64,000 nt of DNA from Arcticibacter sp045629565 (GCF_045629565.1 NZ_JAZQRL010000081.1:1-64000); one strand, 5' to 3'; counted from the stretch's first letter, positions 33,738 through 43,372 are shown. Notes: generated by a model from the letters alone, not told the origin. Made by a program: numbers and translations.

Positions 33738-34286
33738 ATGAAATCGAACTATCTGAAAAATGCAGTTTTATCATTAGGGTTAATTTCTTTTATGGGTATT
33801 GCAGCCTGTTCGTCAGGCGATAAGAAGCATGCTACCTCTGAAGCAGACGGCGTTGAGCAGGAAAACGCTGCGGAGAGCGCTATGCCTTCCTTTGCTGAAG
33901 AGAAGGTGGGTCTGGTTTATTCAGATTATATCACACTTAAAGATGCGCTCATCGAATCGGACGAGAAGAACGTAGGTATTACAGCTGGGGCATTGCAAGC
34001 TTCCTTAAGTGAAACTTCCCATAAGGCAGCAGCGGATTTAGCGGCTAAGATAGCGAGTGCTTCATCGCTGAAAGCTCAAAGAGAGCCTTTTAACGATTTG
34101 AGTATTGAGATGGAAAAGATTTTAAAAGCAGCGGAACTCTCAGGCGGGACTATTTATAAGCAATACTGCCCTATGGCAAATAACGACGAAGGCGGCTATT
34201 GGTTTGCGAATGAGAAGTCGATCCGAAATCCATATTATGGAGATGAGATGATGACATGCGGTAGCGTAAAAGAAGAAATCAAGTAA
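33738..34286 (+). CDS. DUF3347-type exported lipoprotein
   Basis: 182 residues. A signal with lipobox (G-I-A-A-C-S-S-G) is followed by a helical domain with the pattern D-Y-I-T-L-K-D-A-L, and near the end Y-C-P-M-A-N-N-D-E-G-G-Y-W, then M-M-T-C-G. That C-P-M ... C-G end is typical of DUF3347, which is found alone or fused to CusB adaptors and probably binds copper in the periplasm. It closes the Cus gene group, 36 bp after cusB. Confidence 0.82.
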   Translation: MKSNYLKNAVLSLGLISFMGIAACSSGDKKHATSEADGVEQENAAESAMPSFAEEKVGLVYSDYITLKDALIESDEKNVGITAGALQASLSETSHKAAADLAAKIASASSLKAQREPFNDLSIEMEKILKAAELSGGTIYKQYCPMANNDEGGYWFANEKSIRNPYYGDEMMTCGSVKEEIK

Positions 34287-34377
34287 TACTTCTGGCTTTT
34301 CCCGGCATGACAGTGCATGACGGATATTAATGCTCTCTTAGTTATTTTTAGCCAAACTAATTTATAAGCATAAATAA

Positions 34378-35454
34378 ATGTCAGCATTATTTGGAGTCAT
34401 TTTTCATTTTATTGGGGGGTTCGCTTCGGGCAGCTTCTACATTCCTTACAAGAAGGTCAAGGGGTGGGCCTGGGAAAGTTATTGGATAGTCGGTGGGATT
34501 TTCTCCTGGCTCATTGTGCCACCTTTGGCCGCTTATTTAACTATTCCGAACTATACAGATATCATCAGTGCGACTGATGGTCGAATTTTGTGGCTGACAT
34601 ATTTATTTGGTACACTCTGGGGAATTGGAGGATTAACATATGGTTTGGGCGTAAGATACCTGGGAGTATCGTTAGGCAGCTCCATCATATTAGGAATAAG
34701 TATGGTCTTTGGATCGTTGCTCCCTTCTATCTACTTCGACTTTTTCCCTGCCGAAGGAAAGGATACGTTTACCATGTTGGTTACCAGTTCATGGGGACAG
34801 ATGGTGTTATTGGGTATTCTGATCTGTATAGCCGGAATCATCCTTTGTGGAAAAGCAGGGGTAATGAAAGAAAAAGAACAGGATCAGGAAAGCAGGAGCT
34901 CCAGCAGCAACGAGTTCAAAATAGGACTCGGCCTTATAGTATCTATTATTTCAGGTGTACTTAGTGCCTGTTTTAACTTCGGTCTGGAAGCCGGAAAGCC
35001 GATGGCGGAGCAGGCAAACGAAATTTGGAAGGCCGCCAATCCGGGTGGAGGAGAGTTTTTGTTTCAGAATAATGTTACCTACGTGGTTGTGTTATGGGGC
35101 GGATTGACCACTAACTTTATCTGGTGTATGATACTGAACTTCAAGAACAAAACCTTCAAGAATTACACGGATTCAAAGACACCTATTCTTAAAAACGTTG
35201 CCTTTTCTGCACTTGCGGGTATAACATGGTTCCTTCAGTTTTTCTTCTACGGAATGGGAGAAAGCAGGCTGGGGAACGGACCAAGTTCCTGGATCCTGCA
35301 TATGGCTTTCATCATCTTAATCGCAAACGTTTGGGGAATAATATTAAACGAATGGAAAGGTGTAAGCCGTAAAACATATACTACAATAATTATGGGGATT
35401 ATAACTATTGTGGTATCCGTATTGGTGGTTGGATACGGGAACTCATTAAAATAA
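34378..35454 (+). CDS. rhaT: L-rhamnose/H+ symporter RhaT
   Basis: 358 residues with about ten membrane helices. The start F-H-F-I-G-G-F-A-S-G-S-F-Y-I-P-Y-K-K-V-K-G-W-W-like pattern and a W-E-S-Y-W motif in the first loop are characteristic of RhaT. It imports L-rhamnose with protons across the inner membrane. It is the first gene of the rha-lut cluster, 16 bp before rhaEW. The 91-bp gap upstream holds TATTTTTA near 34341-34348, a weak -7 candidate. Confidence 0.92.
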   Translation: MSALFGVIFHFIGGFASGSFYIPYKKVKGWAWESYWIVGGIFSWLIVPPLAAYLTIPNYTDIISATDGRILWLTYLFGTLWGIGGLTYGLGVRYLGVSLGSSIILGISMVFGSLLPSIYFDFFPAEGKDTFTMLVTSSWGQMVLLGILICIAGIILCGKAGVMKEKEQDQESRSSSSNEFKIGLGLIVSIISGVLSACFNFGLEAGKPMAEQANEIWKAANPGGGEFLFQNNVTYVVVLWGGLTTNFIWCMILNFKNKTFKNYTDSKTPILKNVAFSALAGITWFLQFFFYGMGESRLGNGPSSWILHMAFIILIANVWGIILNEWKGVSRKTYTTIIMGIITIVVSVLVVGYGNSLK

Positions 35455-35470
35455 AATAAATTTAGAATAT

Positions 35471-37588
35471 ATGTCTATCGTAACAGATTTCAAACACGTT
35501 AACTATCTATGGGATGATACTGCTGCCGCCAAGCTGGAAGGTGATGAAGTAGCTTTATTAATTTACCGGTCCAACCTTCTTGGAGCGGACTTGCGCCTTA
35601 CCAATTATGGGGGTGGAAATACATCTTGCAAAACAATTGAAAAAGATCCTTTAACCGGTGCAGAGACTGAAGTGATGTGGATTAAAGGTTCAGGAGGTGA
35701 TATCGGCACGTTAACCCGCAGCGGATTAGCTGGCCTGTATGTAGATCGTCTGAGAAATCTAGAAAATGTATATAAAGGCATTGAGCAGGAAGACGAAATG
35801 GTCGAACTATTCAATCACTGTATATATGACTTGAAGTCAAAAGCCCCATCTATTGATACACCACTACATGGTTTTCTTCCATTTAAGCATATTGATCACT
35901 TACACCCGGATGCCGCGATTGCTATTGCAGCTGCAAAGGATGGAAAGAAGATAACAGAGGAGCTTTTCAAGGGGACTATCGGCTGGGTTGATTGGCAAAG
36001 ACCTGGCTTTGATCTGGGTCTCCAACTGAAGCGTTGTCTTGCTGAAAATCCGGGTATCAGAGGTATTATGCTGGGTTCTCATGGTTTGTTTACGTGGGGG
36101 GATACTGCGTATGAGTGCTACGTCAACAGCCTGGAAGTAATTGAAGCTTCTGCAGAATATTTAGAGCAGAATTATGGTAAAAAAGGTCCAGTGTTCGGCG
36201 GTCAGCGAATCGCGAGCATTGAGCCGGAAGCACGTAAAAAACAAGCATCAGCGATTGCTCCGATATTGAGGGGCTTTTGCTCAAGCGAACGTCATATGGT
36301 AGGTCACTTTACTGACGACGCCCGCGTTTTAGAGTTTATTAACTCGAATGATTTAGACAGGTTGGCGCCCTTGGGGACAAGCTGCCCTGATCACTTCCTT
36401 CGCACAAAGATCAGTCCATTAGTATTAGAATTGGATGCCAACGCAGACCTTTCTAATGTTGGGGAGCTGAAAGAGAAGTTAACTCCTGCATTTGAGGCAT
36501 ACCGTCAGATGTATAAGGAATATTATGAAACTTGTAAACACCCTAATAGCCCTGCTATACGTGATTCAAATCCGGTTGTTATTCTATATCCGGGAGTTGG
36601 TATGTTTACGTTTTCAAAAGATAAGCAGACTGCCCGTGTAGCTGCGGAATTTTATACCAATGCTATCAATGTAATGAAAGGAGCGGAGGCTGTATCTGAA
36701 TATACGTCTCTACCTCGTCAGGAGGCCTTCGATATTGAATATTGGTTGTTAGAGGAAGCCAAGCTTTCTCGTATGCCTAAGCCAAAACCTTTATCAGGAC
36801 GCATTGCTTTGATCACAGGGAGCGCTGGTGGTATCGGAAAGGCAATTGCAAAACGCTTTATTGAAGAAGGTGGTGTTGTCGTTATAAACGACAATGATTC
36901 GGGTCGTCTGGAATCTGCAAGATCTGAATTTAATTCTCAGTATGGCAAAGATGCGTTTGCTGCTGTTTTACTTGATGTAACCGATTCAGCTAAAATATCT
37001 AACGCATATGATGAAGCGGCTTTAGCATTTGGCGGTGTTGACATTATTGTGAACTGCGCAGGATTGTCAATATCTAAGCCAATTCAGGACCACACCGAGA
37101 AAGATTGGGATATATTATACGACGTATTGGTTAAGGGCCAGTTCCTTGTTACTCAAAAGGGTATAGAGGTGATGCGTAAGCAAGCTCTTGGTGGAGACGT
37201 GCTTAATATAGTAAGTAAAAATGCGCTTGTTTCAGGGCCGAATAATGCAGGTTACGGATCAGCAAAAGCTGCGCAATTGCATTTAAGCAGATTAAATGCT
37301 GCTGAACTGGGTGGTGACGGCATCCGTGTTAACGTTGTTAATCCAGATGCTGTAATTTCAGACAGTAAGATCTGGGAAAGCGGCTGGGCTGAAGGTCGTG
37401 CAAAAGCATACGGAATAACGGTGCCTGAACTGCCAGCGTATTATGCTAAGCGCACTTTACTCAACAAGATCATCCTTCCTGAAGACATCGCTAACGCGTG
37501 TTTTGTTCTGGTAGGTGGTTTGATGGATAAGTCTACCGGTAACGTATTGAACGTTGATGGTGGTGTGGCGATGGCATTTGTGAGATAG
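35471..37588 (+). CDS. rhaEW: Bifunctional rhamnulose-1-phosphate aldolase / lactaldehyde dehydrogenase (RhaE-RhaW)
   Basis: 705 residues. Residues 1 to about 430 are a class II aldolase/adducin-type domain with metal-binding His in P-L-H-G-F and H-I-D-H-L-H-P. Residues about 438-705 are a short-chain dehydrogenase with T-G-S-A-G-G-I-G-K for NAD and Y-G-S-A-K as catalytic Tyr-Lys. The aldolase splits rhamnulose-1-phosphate into DHAP and L-lactaldehyde, and the dehydrogenase oxidises the lactaldehyde to L-lactate. The fusion is the known route in many Bacteroidota and other groups. The lutABC genes downstream can consume the lactate. Cytosolic. Confidence 0.93.
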   Translation: MSIVTDFKHVNYLWDDTAAAKLEGDEVALLIYRSNLLGADLRLTNYGGGNTSCKTIEKDPLTGAETEVMWIKGSGGDIGTLTRSGLAGLYVDRLRNLENVYKGIEQEDEMVELFNHCIYDLKSKAPSIDTPLHGFLPFKHIDHLHPDAAIAIAAAKDGKKITEELFKGTIGWVDWQRPGFDLGLQLKRCLAENPGIRGIMLGSHGLFTWGDTAYECYVNSLEVIEASAEYLEQNYGKKGPVFGGQRIASIEPEARKKQASAIAPILRGFCSSERHMVGHFTDDARVLEFINSNDLDRLAPLGTSCPDHFLRTKISPLVLELDANADLSNVGELKEKLTPAFEAYRQMYKEYYETCKHPNSPAIRDSNPVVILYPGVGMFTFSKDKQTARVAAEFYTNAINVMKGAEAVSEYTSLPRQEAFDIEYWLLEEAKLSRMPKPKPLSGRIALITGSAGGIGKAIAKRFIEEGGVVVINDNDSGRLESARSEFNSQYGKDAFAAVLLDVTDSAKISNAYDEAALAFGGVDIIVNCAGLSISKPIQDHTEKDWDILYDVLVKGQFLVTQKGIEVMRKQALGGDVLNIVSKNALVSGPNNAGYGSAKAAQLHLSRLNAAELGGDGIRVNVVNPDAVISDSKIWESGWAEGRAKAYGITVPELPAYYAKRTLLNKIILPEDIANACFVLVGGLMDKSTGNVLNVDGGVAMAFVR

Positions 37589-37600
37589 AAACCAAATCAG

Positions 37601-37642
37601 GAGCTTCAGTTGGTTCATTCATGTGAATGTTTGCTGAAGCTC
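37601..37642 (+). other. Hairpin between rhaEW and rhaI
   Basis: GAGCTTCAG (37601-37609) pairs with CTGAAGCTC (37634-37642), and inside it CATTCA (37616-37621) pairs with TGAATG (37624-37629). There is no T-run after it. It may protect or separate message halves within the operon. Confidence 0.45.
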
Positions 37643-37660
37643 TATTTAAAACCATAGTAT

Positions 37661-38935
37661 ATGAAAATTGAGAGGTATCAGATTGAGGAACACAACAGTA
37701 AATTAGCTCAATCGCATCAAAGGAAGTTTGAATTTTTAACTCAGGATATTCAGGGTACAGAGGATATCGTGCAGAAACTGATGAAGTTTCAGATTGCTAT
37801 CCCAAGCTGGGCTCTGGGTACCGGAGGAACACGTTTCGGTCGGTTCTCCGGAGGCGGCGAACCACGCAGTCTGGAAGAGAAAATGGGCGACATTGGCTTG
37901 CTTCATCAACTAAATCAATCCAGTGGTGCTATCTCTCTTCATATTCCCTGGGACATCCCCGAGAACATTCAAGATATCAAAGTCCTGGCTGCACAGTACG
38001 GCCTGCGGTTTGATGCTATGAATTCAAATACCTTCCAGGATCAGCCAGGTCAAGCGCAAAGCTATAAGTTTGGATCTATGCAGCATGTTGACAAAGCTGT
38101 GCGTAAGCAGGCAGTTGATCATAATATTGAGGTAATCAAACATGGTGTAGCTTTAGGCTCCGACTCACTGACGGTGTGGTTAGCCGATGGTTCTTGCTTT
38201 CCAGGTCAGCTCAATTTCCGAAGGGCATTTGAAAACACACTTGAAAGCCTTCAGGAAGTTTATGCAGCATTGCCTGAAGACTGGAAAGTCTTTGTAGAAT
38301 ATAAAGCGTTTGAACCAAATTTCTACTCAACTACGGTGGGAGATTGGGGTCAGTCTTTGCTTTACGCGAACAAACTCGGTCCTAAAGCTTACACTCTTGT
38401 GGATCTTGGACACCATTTGCCAAACGCAAACATCGAGCAGATTGTATCATTGCTATTAATGGAAGGCAAACTGGGTGGATTCCACTTCAATGACTCCAAA
38501 TATGGTGATGATGATCTTACTGCAGGCAGTGTGAAACCCTACCAGTTGTTCCTTATTTTTAATGAGCTCGTAGCCGGAATGGATGCCAAGGGAATGGATC
38601 ATGCAAGCGGTCTTGGCTGGATGATTGATGCATCTCATAACGTAAAGGATCCTTTGGAAGACCTGTTGCAATCAGTTGAGGCCATTATGATGGCCTATGC
38701 TCAGGCATTGTTAGTTGACAAGCAGGGTCTAGAAGAAGCGCGTTTACAAAATGATGTAGTGCGTTGCCAGGAGATCTTACAAAATGCTTTCCGTACGGAC
38801 GTTCGTCCGCTGGTTGCAGAAGCAAGACTTCGTGCCCATGCTGCGTTAAACCCGGTAGGTTTATTCAGAGAACTTCAGGTAAGAGAGAAACTCATCGGAG
38901 AGAGAGGATATAAGACTGTCGCGACCGGCTTATAA
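37661..38935 (+). CDS. rhaI: L-rhamnose isomerase (RhaI type)
   Basis: 424 residues, matching the Pseudomonas stutzeri-type L-rhamnose isomerase rather than E. coli RhaA. Seen are the early motif P-S-W-A-L-G-T-G-G-T-R-F and metal-site stretches E-Y-K-A-F-E-P, V-D-L-G-H-H-L-P and F-H-F-N-D-S-K-Y-G-D-D-D. It converts L-rhamnose to L-rhamnulose in the cytosol, using divalent metals. Gene order (transporter, aldolase, isomerase, kinase) gives a full pathway. Confidence 0.92.
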   Translation: MKIERYQIEEHNSKLAQSHQRKFEFLTQDIQGTEDIVQKLMKFQIAIPSWALGTGGTRFGRFSGGGEPRSLEEKMGDIGLLHQLNQSSGAISLHIPWDIPENIQDIKVLAAQYGLRFDAMNSNTFQDQPGQAQSYKFGSMQHVDKAVRKQAVDHNIEVIKHGVALGSDSLTVWLADGSCFPGQLNFRRAFENTLESLQEVYAALPEDWKVFVEYKAFEPNFYSTTVGDWGQSLLYANKLGPKAYTLVDLGHHLPNANIEQIVSLLLMEGKLGGFHFNDSKYGDDDLTAGSVKPYQLFLIFNELVAGMDAKGMDHASGLGWMIDASHNVKDPLEDLLQSVEAIMMAYAQALLVDKQGLEEARLQNDVVRCQEILQNAFRTDVRPLVAEARLRAHAALNPVGLFRELQVREKLIGERGYKTVATGL

Positions 38936-38948
38936 TGAAATTGTTTCC

Positions 38949-38985
38949 AGTATAGGGCTAAGGGCGTCGCTCTTGGCTCTATACT
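38949..38985 (+). other. Hairpin between rhaI and the kinase gene
   Basis: Arms 38949-38965 and 38969-38985 pair over 17 positions with a few G-U or mismatched pairs and a 3-nt loop. A stretch of T (38997-39002) lies 11 nt beyond, too far for a classical terminator. It may be a partial terminator or a stability element. Confidence 0.4.
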
Positions 38986-39014
38986 TATTTATGAACTTTT
39001 TTACTTTATAAACA

Positions 39015-40400
39015 ATGCCGATTCCTGTTATAGCCGTGTTTGACGTTGGCAAGACCAACAAAAAGATCTTCTTTTTTGATGAGCAGTATAAGATCGTCCT
39101 TGAACGTACGGCTCAGTTTAATGAAACCGTTGATGAAGACGGTGATCCGTGTGAAGATATTCATGTGCTCACAGCATGGATTAAAAACACTATTGCTGAG
39201 ATTACCGCTCTAGAACGCTACGAGATTAAGGGAATTAATTTCTCGGCCTATGGTGCTACTTTTGTGCATCTGGACGAAAATGGAAATCCTCTTACACCCA
39301 TATATAATTATCTTAAACCATATCCTGAGCATCTTCAACAGCAGTTTAATGCTACCTACGGAGATGAACTTCAGTTTTCCAAGGAGACTGCATCTCCAAT
39401 CCTTGGCAACTTAAACTCCGGAATGCAGCTGTACAGGCTTAAGTACCAACAGCCGGAAATCTTTCAGCGGATTAAAGTCTCTCTGCATTTTCCCCAATAT
39501 CTGAGCTTCCTGGTATCAGGAAAGGCATATACAGATATGACCAGTATCGGATGTCATACAGGTTTATGGAATTTTCAGGAAAATACCTACCACCGATGGG
39601 TTCGTGAAGAGGGAATTGAAGAAAAGCTTGCTCCGGTCTATCCGTCAGATGCGGCTTTCGAAGTCCACCTGAATGGTAAGTCGTGCGCAGCTGGAATTGG
39701 CTTGCACGATAGTTCTTCGGCTCTTATACCTTTTCTTTCAAGCTTTCATGAGCCTTTCATGCTGTTATCCACAGGTACATGGTGTGTGAGTCTTAATCCA
39801 TTTAATGATTCCCCCCTTTCGGAGATGGAGCTTAAGAAAGATTGTTTGTCTTATATCAGCTATAAAGGCAGGCCTGTAAAAGCTTCGCGACTGTTCGCAG
39901 GCAGTGAACATGGTCGTCAGGCTCAGCGAATTGCTGAGCACTTCGCTGAGCAACCTGACTTTTACAAGCACCTTAAATATAATGCTGAAGTTGTTGGTCT
40001 TATCAGGCAAAAGCATAAAGCCGTCAATACTACAACACAGTCAGGTGATCTTGTCGCCTCTGGCTTCGAATTGAGAAATTTAGCCGAATTTACGTCTGCA
40101 GAAGAGGCATATCACCAGTTGATTCTGGATCTTATTATATTGCAGACGCAGGTAAGCATGCTTGTTCTGAAAGGTACAGATGTTAAGCGTATATTTGTGG
40201 ACGGAGGATTCAGTAAAAATCCTATTTACATGCAACTGCTGGCTTCTGCTTTTCCAGAGATGGAAGTGTTTGCTGCATCAGTTGCTCAAGCGACGTCGAT
40301 CGGCGCAGCACTTGCCATCCATAAACACTGGAACAGCCAGGCCTTGCCGACGAACATTATTGACTTGAAGTTTTATTCAGCATCAGAATTAGTACTATGA
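39015..40400 (+). CDS. FGGY-family sugar kinase, probable rhamnulokinase
   Basis: 461 residues with the two-domain FGGY kinase fold. The phosphate-binding motif V-F-D-V-G-K-T-N-K-K stands at the start (residues 7-16), a T-G-T-W-like stretch lies near 257, and F-V-D-G-G-F-S-K-N-P sits near 395. The sugar is not readable from the sequence, but the place between rhaI and lutABC makes L-rhamnulose the likely substrate (to rhamnulose-1-phosphate). The relatives are closer to the L-fuculokinase/RhaK branch than to E. coli RhaB. Its TGA stop overlaps the next ATG (ATGA). Confidence 0.85.
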   Translation: MPIPVIAVFDVGKTNKKIFFFDEQYKIVLERTAQFNETVDEDGDPCEDIHVLTAWIKNTIAEITALERYEIKGINFSAYGATFVHLDENGNPLTPIYNYLKPYPEHLQQQFNATYGDELQFSKETASPILGNLNSGMQLYRLKYQQPEIFQRIKVSLHFPQYLSFLVSGKAYTDMTSIGCHTGLWNFQENTYHRWVREEGIEEKLAPVYPSDAAFEVHLNGKSCAAGIGLHDSSSALIPFLSSFHEPFMLLSTGTWCVSLNPFNDSPLSEMELKKDCLSYISYKGRPVKASRLFAGSEHGRQAQRIAEHFAEQPDFYKHLKYNAEVVGLIRQKHKAVNTTTQSGDLVASGFELRNLAEFTSAEEAYHQLILDLIILQTQVSMLVLKGTDVKRIFVDGGFSKNPIYMQLLASAFPEMEVFAASVAQATSIGAALAIHKHWNSQALPTNIIDLKFYSASELVL

Positions 40401-41131
40401 CCGTTGGGTTATTTATACCTTGTTATGTAGATCAGTTTTACCCTAATGCTGCCATCGCTACTTTACAGTTGCTGGAGAAGTTAGGAGTTGACGTTGTCTA
40501 TCCCAAAAAACAAACTTGTTGCGGTCAGCCCATGGCCAATTCAGGTTTTTCTCATCTCACGGGAGGATGTGACGAGCTGTTCACGGAAATATTTGCCGAG
40601 TTCGACTATGTTGTCGTTCCCTCAGGGAGCTGTGCGCTTCATATTAAAGATCATTTACACTCAAAGAAGCAGCCTGGAGAGTCGAAGGTTCTGAGGACAA
40701 AAGTCTATGAGCTGGTCGAATTTCTTACAGACGTACTTCAGGTAGAAACTCTTGAATCTAGCTTCCCGCACAAGGTAGGCGTTCATCAAAGCTGCCATGG
40801 ATTACGTGGACTTCACCTTTCACAAATGACAGAACTGGTGGCTCCCCCGTTTTCTAAGCCAGGTAGGCTGCTGAACATGGTGAATGGACTTGAGTTGGTA
40901 GATCTCGACAGGCAGGATGAGTGTTGTGGTTTCGGTGGGACATTCTGCGTGGCAGAAGAAGCAGTATCAGCAAAAATGGGTAAAGACCGCGTAGCAGACC
41001 ATATCAAGCATGGTGCAGAGTATATCACTGGCGCAGACTTGTCCTGTTTGATGCACATGGAGGGTATTCTGCGCAGGCAGAAAAGTAATGTTAAGGTTGT
41101 GCACATTGCAGAGATATTAAACGGTATATGA
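40397..41131 (+). CDS. lutA: L-lactate utilisation protein LutA/LldE
   Basis: 244 residues with two cysteine-rich CCG-type domains: K-Q-T-C-C-G-Q-P near residue 36 and D-E-C-C-G-F-G-G-T-F-C near 175, plus S-C-H-G-L. LutA is one of three subunits of the iron-sulfur L-lactate dehydrogenase LutABC, which oxidises L-lactate to pyruvate. Coupled by 4-nt ATGA overlaps to the kinase before it and lutB after it, so it is part of the rhamnose operon. Confidence 0.92.
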   Translation: MTVGLFIPCYVDQFYPNAAIATLQLLEKLGVDVVYPKKQTCCGQPMANSGFSHLTGGCDELFTEIFAEFDYVVVPSGSCALHIKDHLHSKKQPGESKVLRTKVYELVEFLTDVLQVETLESSFPHKVGVHQSCHGLRGLHLSQMTELVAPPFSKPGRLLNMVNGLELVDLDRQDECCGFGGTFCVAEEAVSAKMGKDRVADHIKHGAEYITGADLSCLMHMEGILRRQKSNVKVVHIAEILNGI

Positions 41132-42495
41132 GAAATCACGCAGCGTTATCAGAAGAGTTTAATAAAGATGAGGCCAGAGTCGACTGGCATGACGAAACAC
41201 TTTGGTTTATCAGGCAGAAGAGAGACAGGGCAGTGCACGCCATTCCTGAGTGGGAATGGCTTCGCGAAACCGGTTCTCAAATCAAAAATAACGTACTTTC
41301 CAATCTGAGTACTTATCTTGAACAGTTCGAAACCAATGCTCTGAAAAACGGCGTTCAGGTGCACTGGGCGGCGGATGCGAAAGAACATAACGAGATCGTT
41401 CTCTCCATAATGAAGAGGCATCAGGCGGATCGAATGGTCAAGAGTAAGTCTATGCTCACAGAAGAATGTCATCTGAACGACTTCCTTGCCGAAAATGGTG
41501 TTGAAGTGATTGACTCGGATCTTGGAGAACGTATTGTTCAGCTTGCTAAGGAACCGCCCAGCCACATTGTATTACCCTGCATTCATAAAAAAAAGGAAGA
41601 AATTGGTGACCTCTTTCATGAGCACCTTGGGACAGCTTCTGGTGAAGCAGATCCACAGGTCTTAACGGAAGCAGCCCGCCAGCATCTGCGGGATACGTTC
41701 CTTACCAGGAAGGTGGCATTAACAGGTGTCAATTTCGCAATTGCAGAAACAGGTGAATTTGTTGTCTGTACCAACGAAGGTAACGCTGACATGGGAGCAC
41801 ATTTGTCGGATGTTCATATCGCTTGCATGGGTATCGAGAAGATTATTCCTGAACGTAAGCACTTGAGCGTTTTTCTGCGTCTGCTTACCAGAAGTGCCAC
41901 GGGGCAGCCTATTACGACATATTCCAGCCATTTCATGAAACCACGTCAAGGGCAGGAGATGCATATTGTATTGGTAGACAACGGTAGAAGCCGTCAACTG
42001 GGCAGACCGGATTTTCGCAATTCTCTTAAATGTATTCGTTGCGGTTCTTGTATGAATACATGCCCTGTGTATCGCAGAAGCGGGGGACATAGTTACCATA
42101 CTACCATAGCAGGACCAATAGGCGCTATATTAGCTCCCAATCTGGACATGAAAGATCACGCAGATCTTCCGTTTGCATCGACCCTCTGCGGCTCCTGTTC
42201 AAATGTTTGTCCGGTAAAAATTGATATTCATGATCAGCTGTACAAGTGGCGGCAGGTTTTGGTTAAGGAAGGACACGTAGATGCTGTTAAAGCGGCCGGT
42301 ATGAAGGCAATGGCCTACACCTTTGCAAACCCATCTGTTTTTGAAGTTGCAGGTAAGTCAGGTCGGTGGTTCATGAAGAATTTTCCGTCTCTAGTCAGCA
42401 ATAGGTTAAATCCGTGGTATAAGGAAAGAGAAATGCCTGAGCCGCCAAAGGAGTCTTTCCGTGAATGGTATTCAAAAAACAGAAAGAAATCATAA
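41128..42495 (+). CDS. lutB: Iron-sulfur L-lactate oxidation protein LutB/LldF
   Basis: 455 residues. An LUD domain fills the first 290 or so. Two 4Fe-4S motifs follow, C-I-R-C-G-S-C-M-N-T-C-P near 305 and T-L-C-G-S-C-S-N-V-C-P near 355. A short C-terminal helical region closes the chain. LutB is the ferredoxin-like electron-transfer subunit of LutABC. It overlaps lutA by 4 nt and ends 19 bp before lutC. Confidence 0.93.
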   Translation: MRNHAALSEEFNKDEARVDWHDETLWFIRQKRDRAVHAIPEWEWLRETGSQIKNNVLSNLSTYLEQFETNALKNGVQVHWAADAKEHNEIVLSIMKRHQADRMVKSKSMLTEECHLNDFLAENGVEVIDSDLGERIVQLAKEPPSHIVLPCIHKKKEEIGDLFHEHLGTASGEADPQVLTEAARQHLRDTFLTRKVALTGVNFAIAETGEFVVCTNEGNADMGAHLSDVHIACMGIEKIIPERKHLSVFLRLLTRSATGQPITTYSSHFMKPRQGQEMHIVLVDNGRSRQLGRPDFRNSLKCIRCGSCMNTCPVYRRSGGHSYHTTIAGPIGAILAPNLDMKDHADLPFASTLCGSCSNVCPVKIDIHDQLYKWRQVLVKEGHVDAVKAAGMKAMAYTFANPSVFEVAGKSGRWFMKNFPSLVSNRLNPWYKEREMPEPPKESFREWYSKNRKKS

Positions 42496-42514
42496 GATTA
42501 CTGAACAAACAAGG

Positions 42515-43108
42515 ATGTCAAGTAAAAATAGTATTCTCACTGCACTGAAAGCAAATCAGCCAGATCTTCTTCCACTACCCTCTTTGGCAATTCCTGCCAC
42601 AGAGCCCTTTTCAGCGGAGGAAATTGTAGAGAAGTTTAAAACAGTTGTCGTGACGATTGGCAGCAGGGTCTTTGAAGTAAATAATTTTGACCAGATAAGA
42701 GAAATAGTGGTTCAACAATTCATCCCGCCTGCCAGAATTGTATCTTCATTCGGCGAGCTTAGTGATATTGCAGAAACTACCATAGCCGATATAAATCCGC
42801 ATCTTCTTGAAAATATCGAACTTGCGGTATTAAAGGCGCAACTTGGCGTTGCAGAAAATGCAGCGCTTTGGGTTCCTGAGGCGAACATGATGCAGCGAGT
42901 GGTGCCTTTTATTTGTCAGCATCTCGCACTTGTCGTCAACAGAAAGGATATTCTTAACAACATGCATCAGGCTTACGAAGTCCTGGGCAACAGTAACACC
43001 GGTTTCGGAGCTTTTATTGCCGGACCATCCAAGACTGCTGATATAGAACAATCGCTGGTACTTGGGGCGCATGGGCCCAGGAGTCTGACAGTGTTTATCT
43101 GGGACTAA
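42515..43108 (+). CDS. lutC: L-lactate utilisation protein LutC/LldG
   Basis: 197 residues from the ATG at 42515; an earlier in-frame start at 42461 would overlap lutB and adds a polar stretch without family resemblance. It is a single LUD domain, with the typical A-E-N-A-A-L-W-V-P and L-G-A-H-G-P-R-S-L-T end. It is the third subunit of the lactate-oxidising complex and the last gene of the rha-lut cluster. No terminator hairpin is visible after it. Confidence 0.9.
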   Translation: MSSKNSILTALKANQPDLLPLPSLAIPATEPFSAEEIVEKFKTVVVTIGSRVFEVNNFDQIREIVVQQFIPPARIVSSFGELSDIAETTIADINPHLLENIELAVLKAQLGVAENAALWVPEANMMQRVVPFICQHLALVVNRKDILNNMHQAYEVLGNSNTGFGAFIAGPSKTADIEQSLVLGAHGPRSLTVFIWD

Positions 43109-43245
43109 CTTCTCTGCCTCACCATCGTGTTATAGGGCAAATGTGGGTAACAAGTCTGTTTCAAAGGCCAGTATCAGAACGAAACAGGACGCTACAGGAT
43201 ACGGGTTGTTAAAAAAGGCAGTAATTTAGATACTTTAGCTGATAA

Positions 43246-43271
43246 TATAACCATTTCCGCTATAACCATTT
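43246..43271 (+). repeat. Two 11-bp direct repeats upstream of the pectin gene group
   Basis: TATAACCATTT occurs at 43246-43256 and again at 43261-43271, a 15-bp period, about 100 bp before the gene at 43373. Such short direct repeats can be activator half-sites, for example of AraC-type or hybrid two-component regulators, but none is encoded in the window. The rest of the 264-bp gap shows no gene. Confidence 0.35.
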
Positions 43272-43372
43272 TTTGCCTAACACATTATGAAGGTACCAAA
43301 TAGAAACACACTTTTATTTGACCCATCTAAAGGATCATCAGTTCATAAAGCAATACCCAATTTCCGCTTACT

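Noticed and set aside
34305..34321. Short direct repeat GCATGACA/GCATGACG upstream of rhaT as an operator
   Set aside because: Eight bases with one mismatch, no second copy elsewhere in the rha or pectin gaps, so likely chance.
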